Assembly (NCBI GenBank): GCA_963559135.1
Contig: CAUWJP010000018.1
Span: 1-60,414 of the forward strand
Length of the DNA stretch: 60,414 bases
Source: Sellimonas sp963559135
Lineage (GTDB): Bacteria > Bacillota > Clostridia > Lachnospirales > Lachnospiraceae
Direction of reading: 5' to 3'
Below, piece by piece: positions 16,693 through 25,422 of the stretch (position 1 is its first letter; each line of letters starts with the position of its first letter). The notes below the pieces were generated by a model. The model was not told the DNA's origin. It saw only the letters and a program-made list of their open reading frames with translations, and searched no databases. The position numbers and the translations under genes are program-made.

Positions 16693-19344
16693 CTACTTCA
16701 TGATCGATGCAAGACGTTCCTGAACCTGTTCCATCATCTGTGTATATTTTTCCAGCTTGGCCCGCTCTTCATTGACCTTTGCCTCCGGCGCCTTACTCAT
16801 GAATTTTTCATTGTTCAGCATACCGTTTACACGGGCAAGTTCTTTTTTCAGCTTTTCTTCTTCTTTTAAGAGACGTTCCTTCTCCTGCTCAAAATCAATC
16901 AGATCCTCAAGCGGCATATACACTGCTCCATCCGGAACTACAATAGAAACCGCATCCTCAGAGATTCCCTCTTTTGTTCCCTGAATGATGAGATCGCTTG
17001 CATTCATCAATGGTTTTACTGATTCTTTTAATGTTACAAACCCCTCACAAAGTGTCTCATTCTCACAAACAATAAATACTTTCGCCTTCCGGCTGTTTGG
17101 CACGTTCATCTCAGCACGTGCATTTCTCACACCCCTTACAATATCCTTGATATGATCAACGATATTTTCTTCCTCCGGGAAGTTCAGTGCTTCGTCATAT
17201 TCCGGCCAGTCAGACATCATCAGAGATTCTTCTGACGGAACAAGGGCACTGTAAATTTCTTCTGTCACAAACGGCATATACGGATGCAGAAGTTTGAGTG
17301 CATCTGCAAGAACTGTCTTTAAGGTCCACAGTGCCGCATTAGCTGCCTTATAATTATCATCGGAATGGTAAATACGGTATTTTGCCATCTCGATGTACCA
17401 GTCACAGAATTCATCCCAGATAAAGTCGTATACTTTCTGTACCGCGATTCCCAGCTCAAACTTATCCATGTTTTCCGTCACATCTTTAATCAGACGGTTC
17501 ACTCTGGAAAGAATCCACTTGTCGGCTGCTGTCAGATCCTGAGCATCCGGACGACTGATCACTTTGTCTTCCATATTCATCAGGATAAACCGGGAAGCAT
17601 TCCATACTTTATTTGCAAAGTTCCGGTTTGCTTCTACTTTTTCTTTATAGAAGCGCATATCATTTCCAGGCGCATTTCCTGTCACAACCGTAAGACGAAG
17701 TGCATCGGCGCCGTACTCATCGATAATCTCCAGCGGATCGATTCCGTTTCCAAGAGATTTACTCATCTTTCTTCCCTGGTCATCACGGATCAGTCCGTGG
17801 AAGAATACCGTGTGGAACGGACATTTTCCGGTCTGCTCAAATCCTGAGAATACCATACGGATTACCCAGAAGAAGATGATATCATATCCGGTTACAAGGA
17901 CATCGGTCGGATAGAAATAATCCAGCTCCTCTGTCTGATCCGGCCATCCAAGTGTGGAGAACGGCCACAGTGCGGAGGAGAACCAGGTATCCAGTGTATC
18001 CTCATCCTGTGTAAAGTGCGTGCATCCGCATTTTGGACATACGGACGGAGCTCCGCCTCTTTGTACAATCATCTCACCGCATTCGTTACAGTAGTATGCC
18101 GGAATCCGGTGTCCCCACCAGATCTGTCTGGAAATACACCAGTCACGGATATTGTTCAGCCACTGCAGGTAGATTTTGTTCATACGCTCCGGAATCAGCT
18201 TTAATTCTCCTGTCTCGAGTGCTTTGATGGCAGGCTTTGCGAGCTCTTCCATCTTGACAAACCACTGCTGTTTGATTAAAGGTTCTACTGTCTGCTTACA
18301 TCTCTCATGTACACCAACATTATGTGCATAATCTTCCACTTTTACCAGATAGCCCTGGTCTTTCAGATCCTGAACGATGGCTTCTCTTGCTTCGTAGCGT
18401 CCCATACCTGCGTATTTTCCGCCGTTCTCATTGATCGTCGCATCATCATTCATGATGTTGATCTCTTCCAGGCCATGTCTCTTTCCGATCTCAAAGTCAT
18501 TCGGGTCATGTGCCGGAGTCACTTTCATGGCACCGGTTCCAAATTCCTTGTCTACATAGGAATCCGCAATAATCGGGATTTCCTTATTTACAAGCGGAAG
18601 AAGCGCTTTCTTTCCAATAATATCAGTATAACGCTCATCGTCCGGATTTACTACAATCGCAGTATCTCCAAGCATTGTCTCCGGACGTGTCGTCGCGATC
18701 ACAAGACTTCTGTCTGTGCCTACGATCGGATAGCGGATATGCCAGAAATGTCCTGCCTGTTCCTCATGCTCTACTTCCGCATCGGAAAGGGAAGTCTGAC
18801 ATACCGGACACCAGTTGATGATCCGGGAACCTTTGTAGATATATCCTTTTTCATAAAGGCGGACGAACACTTCCTCTACAGCCTTGCTGCATCCTTCATC
18901 CATCGTAAACCGCTCTCTGTCCCAGTCACAGGATACGCCAAGTTTCTTTAACTGAGATTCGATCGTCCCTGCGTACTCCTCTTTCCACTCCCAGACACGG
19001 TCCAGGAAACCTTCTCTTCCAAGCTCACGCTTGTCGATTCCTTCTTCTTTTAACTGGTTCGTTACCTTAACCTCTGTGGAGATCGCTGCATGGTCCGTAC
19101 CCGGAATCCAGAGGGCATTGTATCCCTGCATTCTCTTATAACGAATCAGGATATCCTGAAGCGTATTGTCCAGTGCATGCCCCATGTGCAGCTTTCCTGT
19201 GATATTCGGCGGCGGCATCACCGTCGTAAACGGTTTCCTGCTCCTGTCTACTTCTGCGTGAAAATATTTATTCTCACACCATTTTTCATAAAGCTTCGGT
19301 TCAATCTCTTTTGGATTGTACGTTTTGTCCAACTGTCTGCTCAT
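16693..19344 (-). CDS. valS: Valyl-tRNA synthetase
   Basis: Class I synthetase charging tRNA-Val, 883 residues. The HIGH motif is HMGH near 53, the KMSKS motif is KMSKS near 520, the CP1 editing domain lies between them (TTRPETMLGDTAI near 215), and the C-terminal coiled-coil arm (VNGMLNNEKFMSKAPE) closes the protein. Two adjacent ATGs are possible; the second (19344) has better spacing from GAGGAGG. The leader is a T-box. First gene of a five-gene unit with the LTA-synthase-like gene, folC, a small acidic protein and the TPR protein. Confidence 0.97.
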   Translation of the reverse strand: MSRQLDKTYNPKEIEPKLYEKWCENKYFHAEVDRSRKPFTTVMPPPNITGKLHMGHALDNTLQDILIRYKRMQGYNALWIPGTDHAAISTEVKVTNQLKEEGIDKRELGREGFLDRVWEWKEEYAGTIESQLKKLGVSCDWDRERFTMDEGCSKAVEEVFVRLYEKGYIYKGSRIINWCPVCQTSLSDAEVEHEEQAGHFWHIRYPIVGTDRSLVIATTRPETMLGDTAIVVNPDDERYTDIIGKKALLPLVNKEIPIIADSYVDKEFGTGAMKVTPAHDPNDFEIGKRHGLEEINIMNDDATINENGGKYAGMGRYEAREAIVQDLKDQGYLVKVEDYAHNVGVHERCKQTVEPLIKQQWFVKMEELAKPAIKALETGELKLIPERMNKIYLQWLNNIRDWCISRQIWWGHRIPAYYCNECGEMIVQRGGAPSVCPKCGCTHFTQDEDTLDTWFSSALWPFSTLGWPDQTEELDYFYPTDVLVTGYDIIFFWVIRMVFSGFEQTGKCPFHTVFFHGLIRDDQGRKMSKSLGNGIDPLEIIDEYGADALRLTVVTGNAPGNDMRFYKEKVEANRNFANKVWNASRFILMNMEDKVISRPDAQDLTAADKWILSRVNRLIKDVTENMDKFELGIAVQKVYDFIWDEFCDWYIEMAKYRIYHSDDNYKAANAALWTLKTVLADALKLLHPYMPFVTEEIYSALVPSEESLMMSDWPEYDEALNFPEEENIVDHIKDIVRGVRNARAEMNVPNSRKAKVFIVCENETLCEGFVTLKESVKPLMNASDLIIQGTKEGISEDAVSIVVPDGAVYMPLEDLIDFEQEKERLLKEEEKLKKELARVNGMLNNEKFMSKAPEAKVNEERAKLEKYTQMMEQVQERLASIMK

Positions 19345-19374
19345 CATTACCTCCTCATTTCAAGCGTTCCTGTG

Positions 19375-19656
19375 AAAAACAAAACGCCCTTTACATATGT
19401 AAAGGGCGTCAAAACGCGGTACCACCTTTTTTTATATACACCTGTCCTCTCTGACGAATGTATATCTCTTCGTTCTATAACGGGAACTACTCCGGGATCT
19501 CCTACTGTCTATTCTCTATTCAGACACATTCAGATATCCGGCTCCAAAGCTACTTTCCACAACTCCTTCTTGTAATCACCTTCCAGCCAGCGGGTAATTC
19601 TCTCTGTCAAGGGCAGGTGTGTACTCCTCTTTATCAACACCTTTAAATATGAAACT
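19375..19656 (-). promoter_or_regulatory. T-box riboswitch, valine type
   Basis: The minus-strand leader shows the stem I start (GATAAAGAGGAGTA near 19640), the distal stem I loop (GGCTGGAAGG), the specifier region with GUA (complement of 19551-19553) followed by the typical CUUUGGAGC, and the T-box core AAGGTGGTACCGCG (19412-19425 region). It ends in the terminator at 19383-19408. GUA is a Val codon, matching valS. Uncharged tRNA-Val would favour the antiterminator and allow read-through. Confidence 0.93.
19383..19408 (-). terminator. T-box regulated terminator
   Basis: ACGCCCTTTACAT and ATGTAAAGGGCGT make a 13-bp palindromic stem directly followed on the minus strand by TTTTGTTTTT. It is the off-state terminator of the valS leader. 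Confidence 0.9.
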
Positions 19657-19662
19657 ATGATA

Positions 19663-19691
19663 ATCATAGTCATCAACCCCCGGTTTGTCAA
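19663..19691 (-). promoter_or_regulatory. Sigma-A promoter of the valS operon
   Basis: On the minus strand TTGACA (19686-19691) and TATGAT (19663-19668) are separated by 17 bases, just upstream of the T-box. Confidence 0.85.
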
Positions 19692-19725
19692 GGAGTTCAT
19701 GGAATTTTCATGGAATCTTAAGGTT

Positions 19726-20391
19726 CTAGTCCTCTCCCTTCAGAAAGTCTTTCAGTTCTTCTGGCGAATCAAAAATCACATCAGCACCGGCCTCTTCGAG
19801 TTCCTCCCGTCTTCCAAATCCGTAAAGAACTCCGGCTGATGCAAGTCCGAATGCCTTGGCACCGATAATGTCATGCTCCCGGTCTCCCACCATGATGACA
19901 GACGAATCGCCCGGTTTCTTTCCGCATTTTTCCAATGCATAAGCAATGACATCTTCTTTTGTCAATCTGCTTTCATCCATGGTTGCCCCGCAAATGAAAG
20001 TGAAATAGGATTCAATTCCTGCATCCTTCGCAATAATTCCTGCATAATGCTCCGGTTTGGATGTGGCCATAACAATGTGGACTCCCGCTTCTTTGAGTTC
20101 CTGCAGCATGGTTTCCACTCCATTGTACAGGCGGTACTCATATACACCTTTTGTCCCAAAATTCTCCCTATAATATTCCACCGCCTTTCTGGCGTTCTCT
20201 TCACTCAGTCCTATATATTCCTGGAATGAGGTAATAAGCGGCGGCCCGATAAATGGAAGAAGTTCCTTTCGTTCCTTTTCGAGTCCAAATTTTTTCAGAG
20301 CGTATACTACCGAATTGATAATACCCGGCTCTGAATCAATGATCGTTCCGTCCAGATCCAGAAAGACCGTGTCAAATCTTGGCTGTTCCAT
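19726..20391 (-). CDS. HAD-family hydrolase, phosphoglycolate phosphatase type
   Basis: 221 residues. HAD motif I is FLDLDGTIID (residues 10-19), motif II MATSKPEHY near 108, and motif IV MVGDREHDIIGA near 167. A helical C1 cap sits between motifs I and II. The Gph/PpaX-like shape suggests dephosphorylation of a small phosphate ester, but the substrate is not defined by sequence. The start at 20391 overlaps the end of the AlkD-like gene by 20 bases, so it is coupled to it and probably to ansA. Confidence 0.88.
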   Translation of the reverse strand: MEQPRFDTVFLDLDGTIIDSEPGIINSVVYALKKFGLEKERKELLPFIGPPLITSFQEYIGLSEENARKAVEYYRENFGTKGVYEYRLYNGVETMLQELKEAGVHIVMATSKPEHYAGIIAKDAGIESYFTFICGATMDESRLTKEDVIAYALEKCGKKPGDSSVIMVGDREHDIIGAKAFGLASAGVLYGFGRREELEEAGADVIFDSPEELKDFLKGED

Positions 20392-21109
20392 CTTCTTCCT
20401 CCTGTTTTCGTTTCAGTGTATTGAGCATATCCTTGTCCTGCTGGCTGACCCGCCTCGACTCTCTGCATTTCTGGATCGCCTTGTTGTGCGTCCAGACATC
20501 CAGTTTCTTTTCTTTCAGAAAGCTAAGCACCTTTTCCGGGTATTTCACATACGCGGTTGCTACGCCCCAGGCAATCCCCATCCGCACGTAATAGTCTTCT
20601 GCTTTTATGTCTGCATACCAGCGTAACACTTCATCAACATACTCGTCATTCAGGAAATAGTCCATCAGTGCAATCACGCCGAAACGCACCTCAAATTCCC
20701 GGCTGCTTTTCAGCCATTTTTCCAGATAGGAAAACCAGAATTCCGGATCCTTTTCCATCCATTTCAATGTAGACGTGCCGCTGTCACAGTCCGCCCAGGA
20801 TAACACTCCCGGCACCCAGACATCCAACATGGCGGCATGCTCTTCTTGGGATGCCTTTCTGTAGCCGGATGCCATGCCAAAGAGCATATGCTCTTCCTGA
20901 TAAACGCAAGTTCCACGATCCCGGATCATTTCATCAAGCCATCCGCCCTCCGGCTCTTTCGCCATTTCTTTTGCCAGTTCCCGAAGCTTCGGAATCCGAA
21001 TGCCAAGAGTCGGCATGGACGGTGCATTTAAAATCCGATCGTTAAATTCCTTATAGGCTTCATCGGACAGTGCTTGTAATCTGTCCCGCATCTCTTCCCG
21101 TTTTCCCAT
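20372..21109 (-). CDS. DNA alkylation repair protein, AlkD-like
   Basis: HEAT-repeat family of 245 residues. Typical pattern: GIRIPKLRELAKEMAKEP near 36, YQEEHMLFGMASG near 70, a middle WADCDSGTSTLKWME near 105, VRMGIAWGVATAYVKYPEKV near 185, and NKAIQKCRESRRV near 210. Known members excise alkylated bases or bind damaged DNA; many Firmicutes copies are untested. It starts 7 bases after ansA and overlaps the HAD gene, suggesting an ansA-alkD-HAD unit. Confidence 0.87.
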   Translation of the reverse strand: MGKREEMRDRLQALSDEAYKEFNDRILNAPSMPTLGIRIPKLRELAKEMAKEPEGGWLDEMIRDRGTCVYQEEHMLFGMASGYRKASQEEHAAMLDVWVPGVLSWADCDSGTSTLKWMEKDPEFWFSYLEKWLKSSREFEVRFGVIALMDYFLNDEYVDEVLRWYADIKAEDYYVRMGIAWGVATAYVKYPEKVLSFLKEKKLDVWTHNKAIQKCRESRRVSQQDKDMLNTLKRKQEEEDGTAKI

Positions 21110-21115
21110 GCTTTT

Positions 21116-22135
21116 TTACTTATCCTCTCTGAATCCCGCAAACAGGATATCATGATTGATCATCTTGTAGAACCGTTTCTTGATTTCCTCGTAATCTTTT
21201 GCCGGCTGCGCCATCAACCACATGAGTTTTGTGATGGTGGCCTCCAATGTCATGTCATAGGCTTCCAGAAGGTCAAAATCCTGCTTTACTTTTTTACCGA
21301 CCTCATAGACTGTCATATTGCTTCCTTCGCTTACAACCTGGGTCGTCATAACAATCAGTTTTCCCTTTGCTTTCCACTGCTTCATTCCCTCGTAGACTTC
21401 TGCCGTAATGCTATCCGGGAGTCCGCCTACGCCGAAGCTCTCAATCACAACGCAGTCATACTGTTCCAGAATCTGAGTGAGCACGCCGCTTCGCATGCCC
21501 GGAACCAGTTTCAGCACATAAACGCTTTCTTTCATATCATGATAGAAACGCACTTCCCCTTTATGTCTCACCGGAGGTATGTAACGGATGACCTGCCCAT
21601 CCTGGATCACAGCCGGATACGGGAAATTGATGCTGGAAAAGGCATTGTAGCTTTTTGCCCTTTCTTTTTTTGCCCTGGTTCCGATAATAACCTTACCGTC
21701 AAACACGATGCTGACATCCTCTGAATCATCGTCTGCCGCATAGATAAAGCTGTCAAGCAGATTGGTCTTTGCATCCGTCACGTCCATATTGATCGGCTTC
21801 TGTGCTCCTGTTACGACAATCGGCTTCGGGGAATTCTGAATCATATAGGAAAGTGCTGCCGCTGTGTAAGCAAGGGTATCGGTTCCGTGACAGATCACAA
21901 ACCCATCATAGGCATGGTAGTGCTTCTCCACCGCTTCTACCATCAGTTTCCAGTGCTCTGGAGTCACATTGGTGCTGTCAATGTTACACACCTGAAGTGT
22001 CTCCACTTCACATACATGTTTCACCTGAGGGATATAGGACAGGATGTCATTCGGCGTCAGCCCCGGCGCCAGTCCATTCTCTGTCTGCTTGGAGGCAATG
22101 GTTCCTCCAGTTCCAATCATCAGTATCTTCTTCAT
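21116..22135 (-). CDS. ansA: L-asparaginase, cytoplasmic type I
   Basis: Hydrolyses L-asparagine to aspartate and ammonia. The 339 residues have no signal peptide, so it is type I. Both catalytic Thr motifs are visible: GTGGTIASK (residues 8-16) and CHGTDTLAYTA near 85-95, with TGAQKP following. The ATG at 22135 follows AGAGAGG. The leader carries a hairpin at 22178-22204 and a good promoter at 22218-22246. First gene of a likely three-gene unit. Confidence 0.93.
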   Translation of the reverse strand: MKKILMIGTGGTIASKQTENGLAPGLTPNDILSYIPQVKHVCEVETLQVCNIDSTNVTPEHWKLMVEAVEKHYHAYDGFVICHGTDTLAYTAAALSYMIQNSPKPIVVTGAQKPINMDVTDAKTNLLDSFIYAADDDSEDVSIVFDGKVIIGTRAKKERAKSYNAFSSINFPYPAVIQDGQVIRYIPPVRHKGEVRFYHDMKESVYVLKLVPGMRSGVLTQILEQYDCVVIESFGVGGLPDSITAEVYEGMKQWKAKGKLIVMTTQVVSEGSNMTVYEVGKKVKQDFDLLEAYDMTLEATITKLMWLMAQPAKDYEEIKKRFYKMINHDILFAGFREDK

Positions 22136-22177
22136 CTGGTTTTCCTCTCTTTACATACTTCGTTCCATCAGCGAAAA

Positions 22178-22204
22178 GCCCCACCAGGCGTCCGGATGGG
22201 GATT
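22178..22204 (-). promoter_or_regulatory. Hairpin in the ansA leader
   Basis: CCCCACC and GGATGGGG pair (one bulge) directly after the transcription start predicted for ansA, followed on the minus strand by CTTTTCG. It may be an RNA-stabilising 5' hairpin or a weak attenuator. Confidence 0.45.
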
Positions 22205-22217
22205 TTTCTATAGTTTC

Positions 22218-22246
22218 AGTATAAGGAAATTCCGAGCGGAAATCAA
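22218..22246 (-). promoter_or_regulatory. Sigma-A promoter of ansA
   Basis: On the minus strand TTGATT (22241-22246), 17-base spacer, TATACT (22218-22223). The start site would lie around 22210, giving a leader of about 75 bases. Confidence 0.75.
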
Positions 22247-22260
22247 CCGGCTTATAGGAT

Positions 22261-22288
22261 TTTACATCCTTTTATGATAAAATGTAAA
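22261..22288. promoter_or_regulatory. Inverted repeat upstream of the MATE gene
   Basis: TTTACAT (22261-22267) and ATGTAAA (22282-22288) flank TATGATAA-like promoter bases about 55 bases before the MATE start. Candidate repressor site; no regulator gene is adjacent. Confidence 0.35.
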
Positions 22289-22341
22289 TACTCGGCCCCA
22301 GGGCCGGATCGCGATACAGTTTTTACAATGGGGGATCACAA

Positions 22342-23688
22342 ATGAGACAAAAAATTGATTTACTAAATGGGCCGGTTTTCCCGTCACTGACAAAGCTTGC
22401 CCTTCCGATAATGGCGACGTCCCTTGTCCAGATGGCCTACAATCTCACCGATATGATCTGGATTGGAAGGATCAGCAGCAACGCGGTAGCATCTGTCGGG
22501 GCCGCCGGAATGTATATGTGGTTTGCAAATGGAATCGCCGTGCTCGCAAAGATGGGCGGACAGGTCAAGGTGGGACATGCACTGGGCGCCGGCAAGCAGA
22601 AAGAGGCATGCGGATATGCCAGAAATGCCATCCAGCTTTCCCTGCTTCTCGGACTTGCTTACGGCATACTCTGCCTTCTGTTCCAAAAGCCTTTGATCGG
22701 ATTTTTCCGATTGAATTCTCCGGCAGTCATTCAGGATGCGGAAGTTTATCTTGCCATCACCTGCGGGCTTGTCTTTTTTTCCTTTTTAAATCAGGTTTTT
22801 ACAGGAATTCTGACCGCTATGGGAAACAGCCGCACGTCGTTTCTCGCAACCGCTGCCGGACTTATCATCAACATCATACTGGACCCGGTTCTGATCTTTG
22901 GCGTCGGACCGTTTCCAAAGCTTGAGGTGACAGGTGCTGCGATTGCAACAGTGTTTGCCCAGATGCTGGTCACTGTTGTTTTCCTTCTTGCCGTCCGCAA
23001 AGAACCGGAAATTTTTATGAATCTTCACTTTTTTACAAAGCCCCAGCTTTCTGTTTTAAAAGAGCTGATCCGGATCGGGCTTCCATCCTCTGTCCAGAGT
23101 ATGATTTTCACCGGTATTTCCATGGTAATCGCACGGATTGTTGCCGGATTCGGAGATTCGGCTGTTGCCGTCCAGAAGGTCGGCTCCCAGATCGAGTCTA
23201 TCTCCTGGATGACATCGGACGGATTCGCCGCCGCGGTCAACTCTTTTATCGCCCAGAATTTCGGCGCAGGTAATGAAGCACGGGCAAAAAAAGGCTATCG
23301 GTGTTCCATGATAGTCGTCCTGCTGTGGGGTGTCTTCTGTACGATCGTGCTGATTGTCTTTCCGGCGCCAATCTTCCGTATCTTCATTCCGGAGGCGGAT
23401 GTTCTCCCGATGGGAGTGGATTACCTGCAGATTCTCGGGGTCTCACAGCTGTTTATGTGTATGGAAATCACGACCGCCGGAGCATTTTCCGGGCTTGGCC
23501 GGACACTTCCTCCATCTGTCGTCAGTATCACACTTACGACAGCAAGGATTCCGCTTGCTCTGCTTTTAATCTCCACACCACTCGGCCTGAACGGAATCTG
23601 GTGGAGCATTACGATTTCCAGCATTTTCAAAGGAATTGTCCTCACGGCAGCCTTTAAAAAGATGGCTTTTCGGCCTGCAGCGCAGTAA
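22342..23688 (+). CDS. MATE family multidrug/metabolite efflux transporter
   Basis: 448 residues with about twelve membrane segments in two six-helix halves, the layout of MATE antiporters that export organic cations using Na+ or H+. The N-terminal half starts with GPVFPSLTKLALPIMATSL, and the second half with KELIRIGLPSSVQSMIFTG near 235. Asp in TDMIWIG is in the usual helix 1 position. It stands alone, followed by the hairpin at 23704-23770. Substrate unknown. Confidence 0.92.
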   Translation: MRQKIDLLNGPVFPSLTKLALPIMATSLVQMAYNLTDMIWIGRISSNAVASVGAAGMYMWFANGIAVLAKMGGQVKVGHALGAGKQKEACGYARNAIQLSLLLGLAYGILCLLFQKPLIGFFRLNSPAVIQDAEVYLAITCGLVFFSFLNQVFTGILTAMGNSRTSFLATAAGLIINIILDPVLIFGVGPFPKLEVTGAAIATVFAQMLVTVVFLLAVRKEPEIFMNLHFFTKPQLSVLKELIRIGLPSSVQSMIFTGISMVIARIVAGFGDSAVAVQKVGSQIESISWMTSDGFAAAVNSFIAQNFGAGNEARAKKGYRCSMIVVLLWGVFCTIVLIVFPAPIFRIFIPEADVLPMGVDYLQILGVSQLFMCMEITTAGAFSGLGRTLPPSVVSITLTTARIPLALLLISTPLGLNGIWWSITISSIFKGIVLTAAFKKMAFRPAAQ

Positions 23689-23703
23689 CATAAAGTATTT
23701 AGA

Positions 23704-23770
23704 AAAACAGCAGATGCAAAAGTGAATGTCCTGTTTGAGGGACGCATATCACTTCTGCACCTGCTGTTTC
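23704..23770. repeat. Imperfect long hairpin, related to that at 63-127
   Basis: Arms 23705-23731 and 23739-23769 pair over about 25 bases with a few bulges. The inner part (GTCC/GGGAC, ATATCA, TGCAC) matches the left-edge hairpin in order and sequence. It lies between the convergent MATE and HD genes and may serve as a terminator. Confidence 0.55.
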
Positions 23771-23818
23771 TATTGATCTATCACATTTTCCACCTGTTCC
23801 ACAAGGCTGTTTCCGTTT

Positions 23819-24361
23819 TCAGTTCTCACCAAAATGGCGGTCCACCAGATGGCAGTACTCTTCATACGCCGGTACCTGAGCAAATCTCTCCCTCAGCGCT
23901 TCCCGGATTCCCTTGTAGTACCAGCCGATTGTTCTTTTATCCTTCATCCGAAAACGGTTCCACAACTCTTCGCCGGCTACTGGATAGTCCCGGTCAATGT
24001 CTCGCATATTGGAAAGCTTGTCCGCAAGGCCGATCATCTGCACCTCATAAGGCGCCGTCCGGATTCTCTCAATAGTTGACCCTTTCCGCTCCATCCAGGA
24101 TTTGGACTTATCCTCACTTTCCTGGGCAACCAGCGATGCAACGCGCTCTGAAAAATTCTCTGCAAGAATCTCCCGCGTCACCCCTTCGCAGTCCTCGATC
24201 GTATCGTGCAGAATCGCCGCACTGATCACCTCCTCATCGATTGTCATCGTCGAGACGATGTCACCCACCTCAATCGGATGAACGATATAAGGACGCCTGG
24301 TCCCTTTTCGGAACTGTCCTTCGTGTGCCTTTGTTGCAAATTCGATTGCTCGGTCTATCAT
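23819..24361 (-). CDS. HD-domain hydrolase, MESH1/SpoT-hydrolase-like
   Basis: 180 residues. GQFRKGTRRPYIVHP (15-29) carries the first metal His, AILHDTIED (49-57) the HD pair, and GLADKLSNMRDI near 105 the downstream Asp and nucleotide-binding region. These are the hydrolase-domain motifs of (p)ppGpp hydrolases of the small alarmone hydrolase (MESH1) type. No synthetase domain is present. Alarmone hydrolysis is likely but other nucleotides are possible. The ATG at 24361 follows GGAAAGG at a long spacing; the frame extending to 24448 is less likely. Confidence 0.82.
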   Translation of the reverse strand: MIDRAIEFATKAHEGQFRKGTRRPYIVHPIEVGDIVSTMTIDEEVISAAILHDTIEDCEGVTREILAENFSERVASLVAQESEDKSKSWMERKGSTIERIRTAPYEVQMIGLADKLSNMRDIDRDYPVAGEELWNRFRMKDKRTIGWYYKGIREALRERFAQVPAYEEYCHLVDRHFGEN

Positions 24362-24456
24362 AATATTTGATTTCCTTTCCAATTGTTTGCATTTACACTT
24401 TAAGGTTACCACTTTGAAAAATAAAATCAAGTTTTTTCTTTCATACATTTCACTTG

Positions 24457-24478
24457 TGACGTATACTAAATTACGTCA
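24457..24478. promoter_or_regulatory. 22-bp palindrome between HD and SDR genes
   Basis: TGACGTA (24457-24463) and TACGTCA (24472-24478) are separated by 8 bases and overlap a TATACT -10-like element (24462-24467) for the plus-strand gene. It has the size and symmetry of a TetR- or LacI-type operator. Confidence 0.5.
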
Positions 24479-24519
24479 ACATATGCATGAAAATTATTCT
24501 GAAAAAGGAGTTATTCAAG

Positions 24520-25266
24520 ATGAAACAAAAACCAAGTGTACTGATCACCGGAGCTTCCAGAGGCATCGGACGAGCATGCGCCCTTCTTCTTGCCGGACAC
24601 GGTTTTCATATTTTCTTAAACAGTGCAAGTCATATAGAAGCACTGGAGGAAGTCCGTCATGCAATTCTCTCCACTCCAGGCGGTTCCTGCGAACTTTGTC
24701 CAGGCGATGTCGGCAATCCGGATCAGGTCCGTGAAATCTTCGCAACGATTACCCGCTCCGAACATGCAGACGGCGGTCTCGATGTCCTGATCAACAACGC
24801 AGGCATTTCCCATATCGGCCTTCTGACCGATATGACCGATGAGGAATGGAGCCGCCTGATCGCCACCAACCTCTCCTCCGCCTTTTACTGCTGTCGGGAG
24901 GCCATTCCTCATATGGTATCTCAAAAATCCGGAAAAATACTCAACGTTTCCTCCATGTGGGGACGAAGCGGCGCATCCTGCGAAGCAGCCTATTCCGCAT
25001 CCAAAGCCGGCATCCAGGGCCTGACCCAGGCCCTCGCCAAAGAACTTGCTCCAAGCAATATTCAGGTCAACGCCATCGCCTTCGGCGTCATTGACACCGA
25101 CATGAACCAGATGCTTGACACCGAAGAACGCCGCGCCCTCGAAGACGAAATTCCTGCCGGATACTTCGCCTCCCCCGAAGAAGCATCCCAAATGATCTGG
25201 AACACCCTGAACGCACCAGCCTACATGACCGGACAAATTATCGGATTCGACGGCGGCTTCCTGTAA
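24520..25266 (+). CDS. Short-chain dehydrogenase/reductase, FabG-like
   Basis: 248 residues. The NAD(P) motif TGASRGIGRA (residues 10-19), NNAG near 90, catalytic Ser in NVSSMWG near 145 and the Tyr-X3-Lys in YSASKAG (158-164) are present, with a C-terminal GQIIGFDGGFL typical of 3-oxoacyl-ACP reductases. The ATG at 24520 follows AAGGAG. No fatty-acid genes are nearby, so it could reduce another ketone. It is divergent from the HD gene across a 22-bp palindrome. Confidence 0.88.
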   Translation: MKQKPSVLITGASRGIGRACALLLAGHGFHIFLNSASHIEALEEVRHAILSTPGGSCELCPGDVGNPDQVREIFATITRSEHADGGLDVLINNAGISHIGLLTDMTDEEWSRLIATNLSSAFYCCREAIPHMVSQKSGKILNVSSMWGRSGASCEAAYSASKAGIQGLTQALAKELAPSNIQVNAIAFGVIDTDMNQMLDTEERRALEDEIPAGYFASPEEASQMIWNTLNAPAYMTGQIIGFDGGFL

Positions 25267-25375
25267 CATGGGCAACATACGTAACATGCAAAACAAAAAA
25301 ATTCCATTACGCCCAAACGTAACAGAATCTCAACATTTACAATATTCATTTCACATTTGTCACACTTTTTCCATT

Positions 25376-25409
25376 GGGGACGTGTTCCGTTGCAACGGAA
25401 CACGTCCCC
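25376..25409. repeat. 34-bp perfect palindrome, REP-like
   Basis: Arms GGGGACGTGTTCCG and CGGAACACGTCCCC around TTGCAA; the whole 34 bases are self-complementary. A near-identical copy is at 46151-46184, and both are followed by AAAAATAAA. It sits between the convergent SDR and GH13 genes. Confidence 0.75.
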
Positions 25410-25422
25410 AAAAATAAAAATT

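Noticed and set aside
22136..22341. Riboswitch in the ansA-MATE intergenic region
   Set aside because: Only a small hairpin and a promoter on the minus strand and a 7-bp inverted repeat were seen; no known aptamer core is present.
24616..25296. A 226-codon minus-strand frame across the SDR gene
   Set aside because: Glycine- and Val-rich shadow of the SDR coding strand; no start signal.
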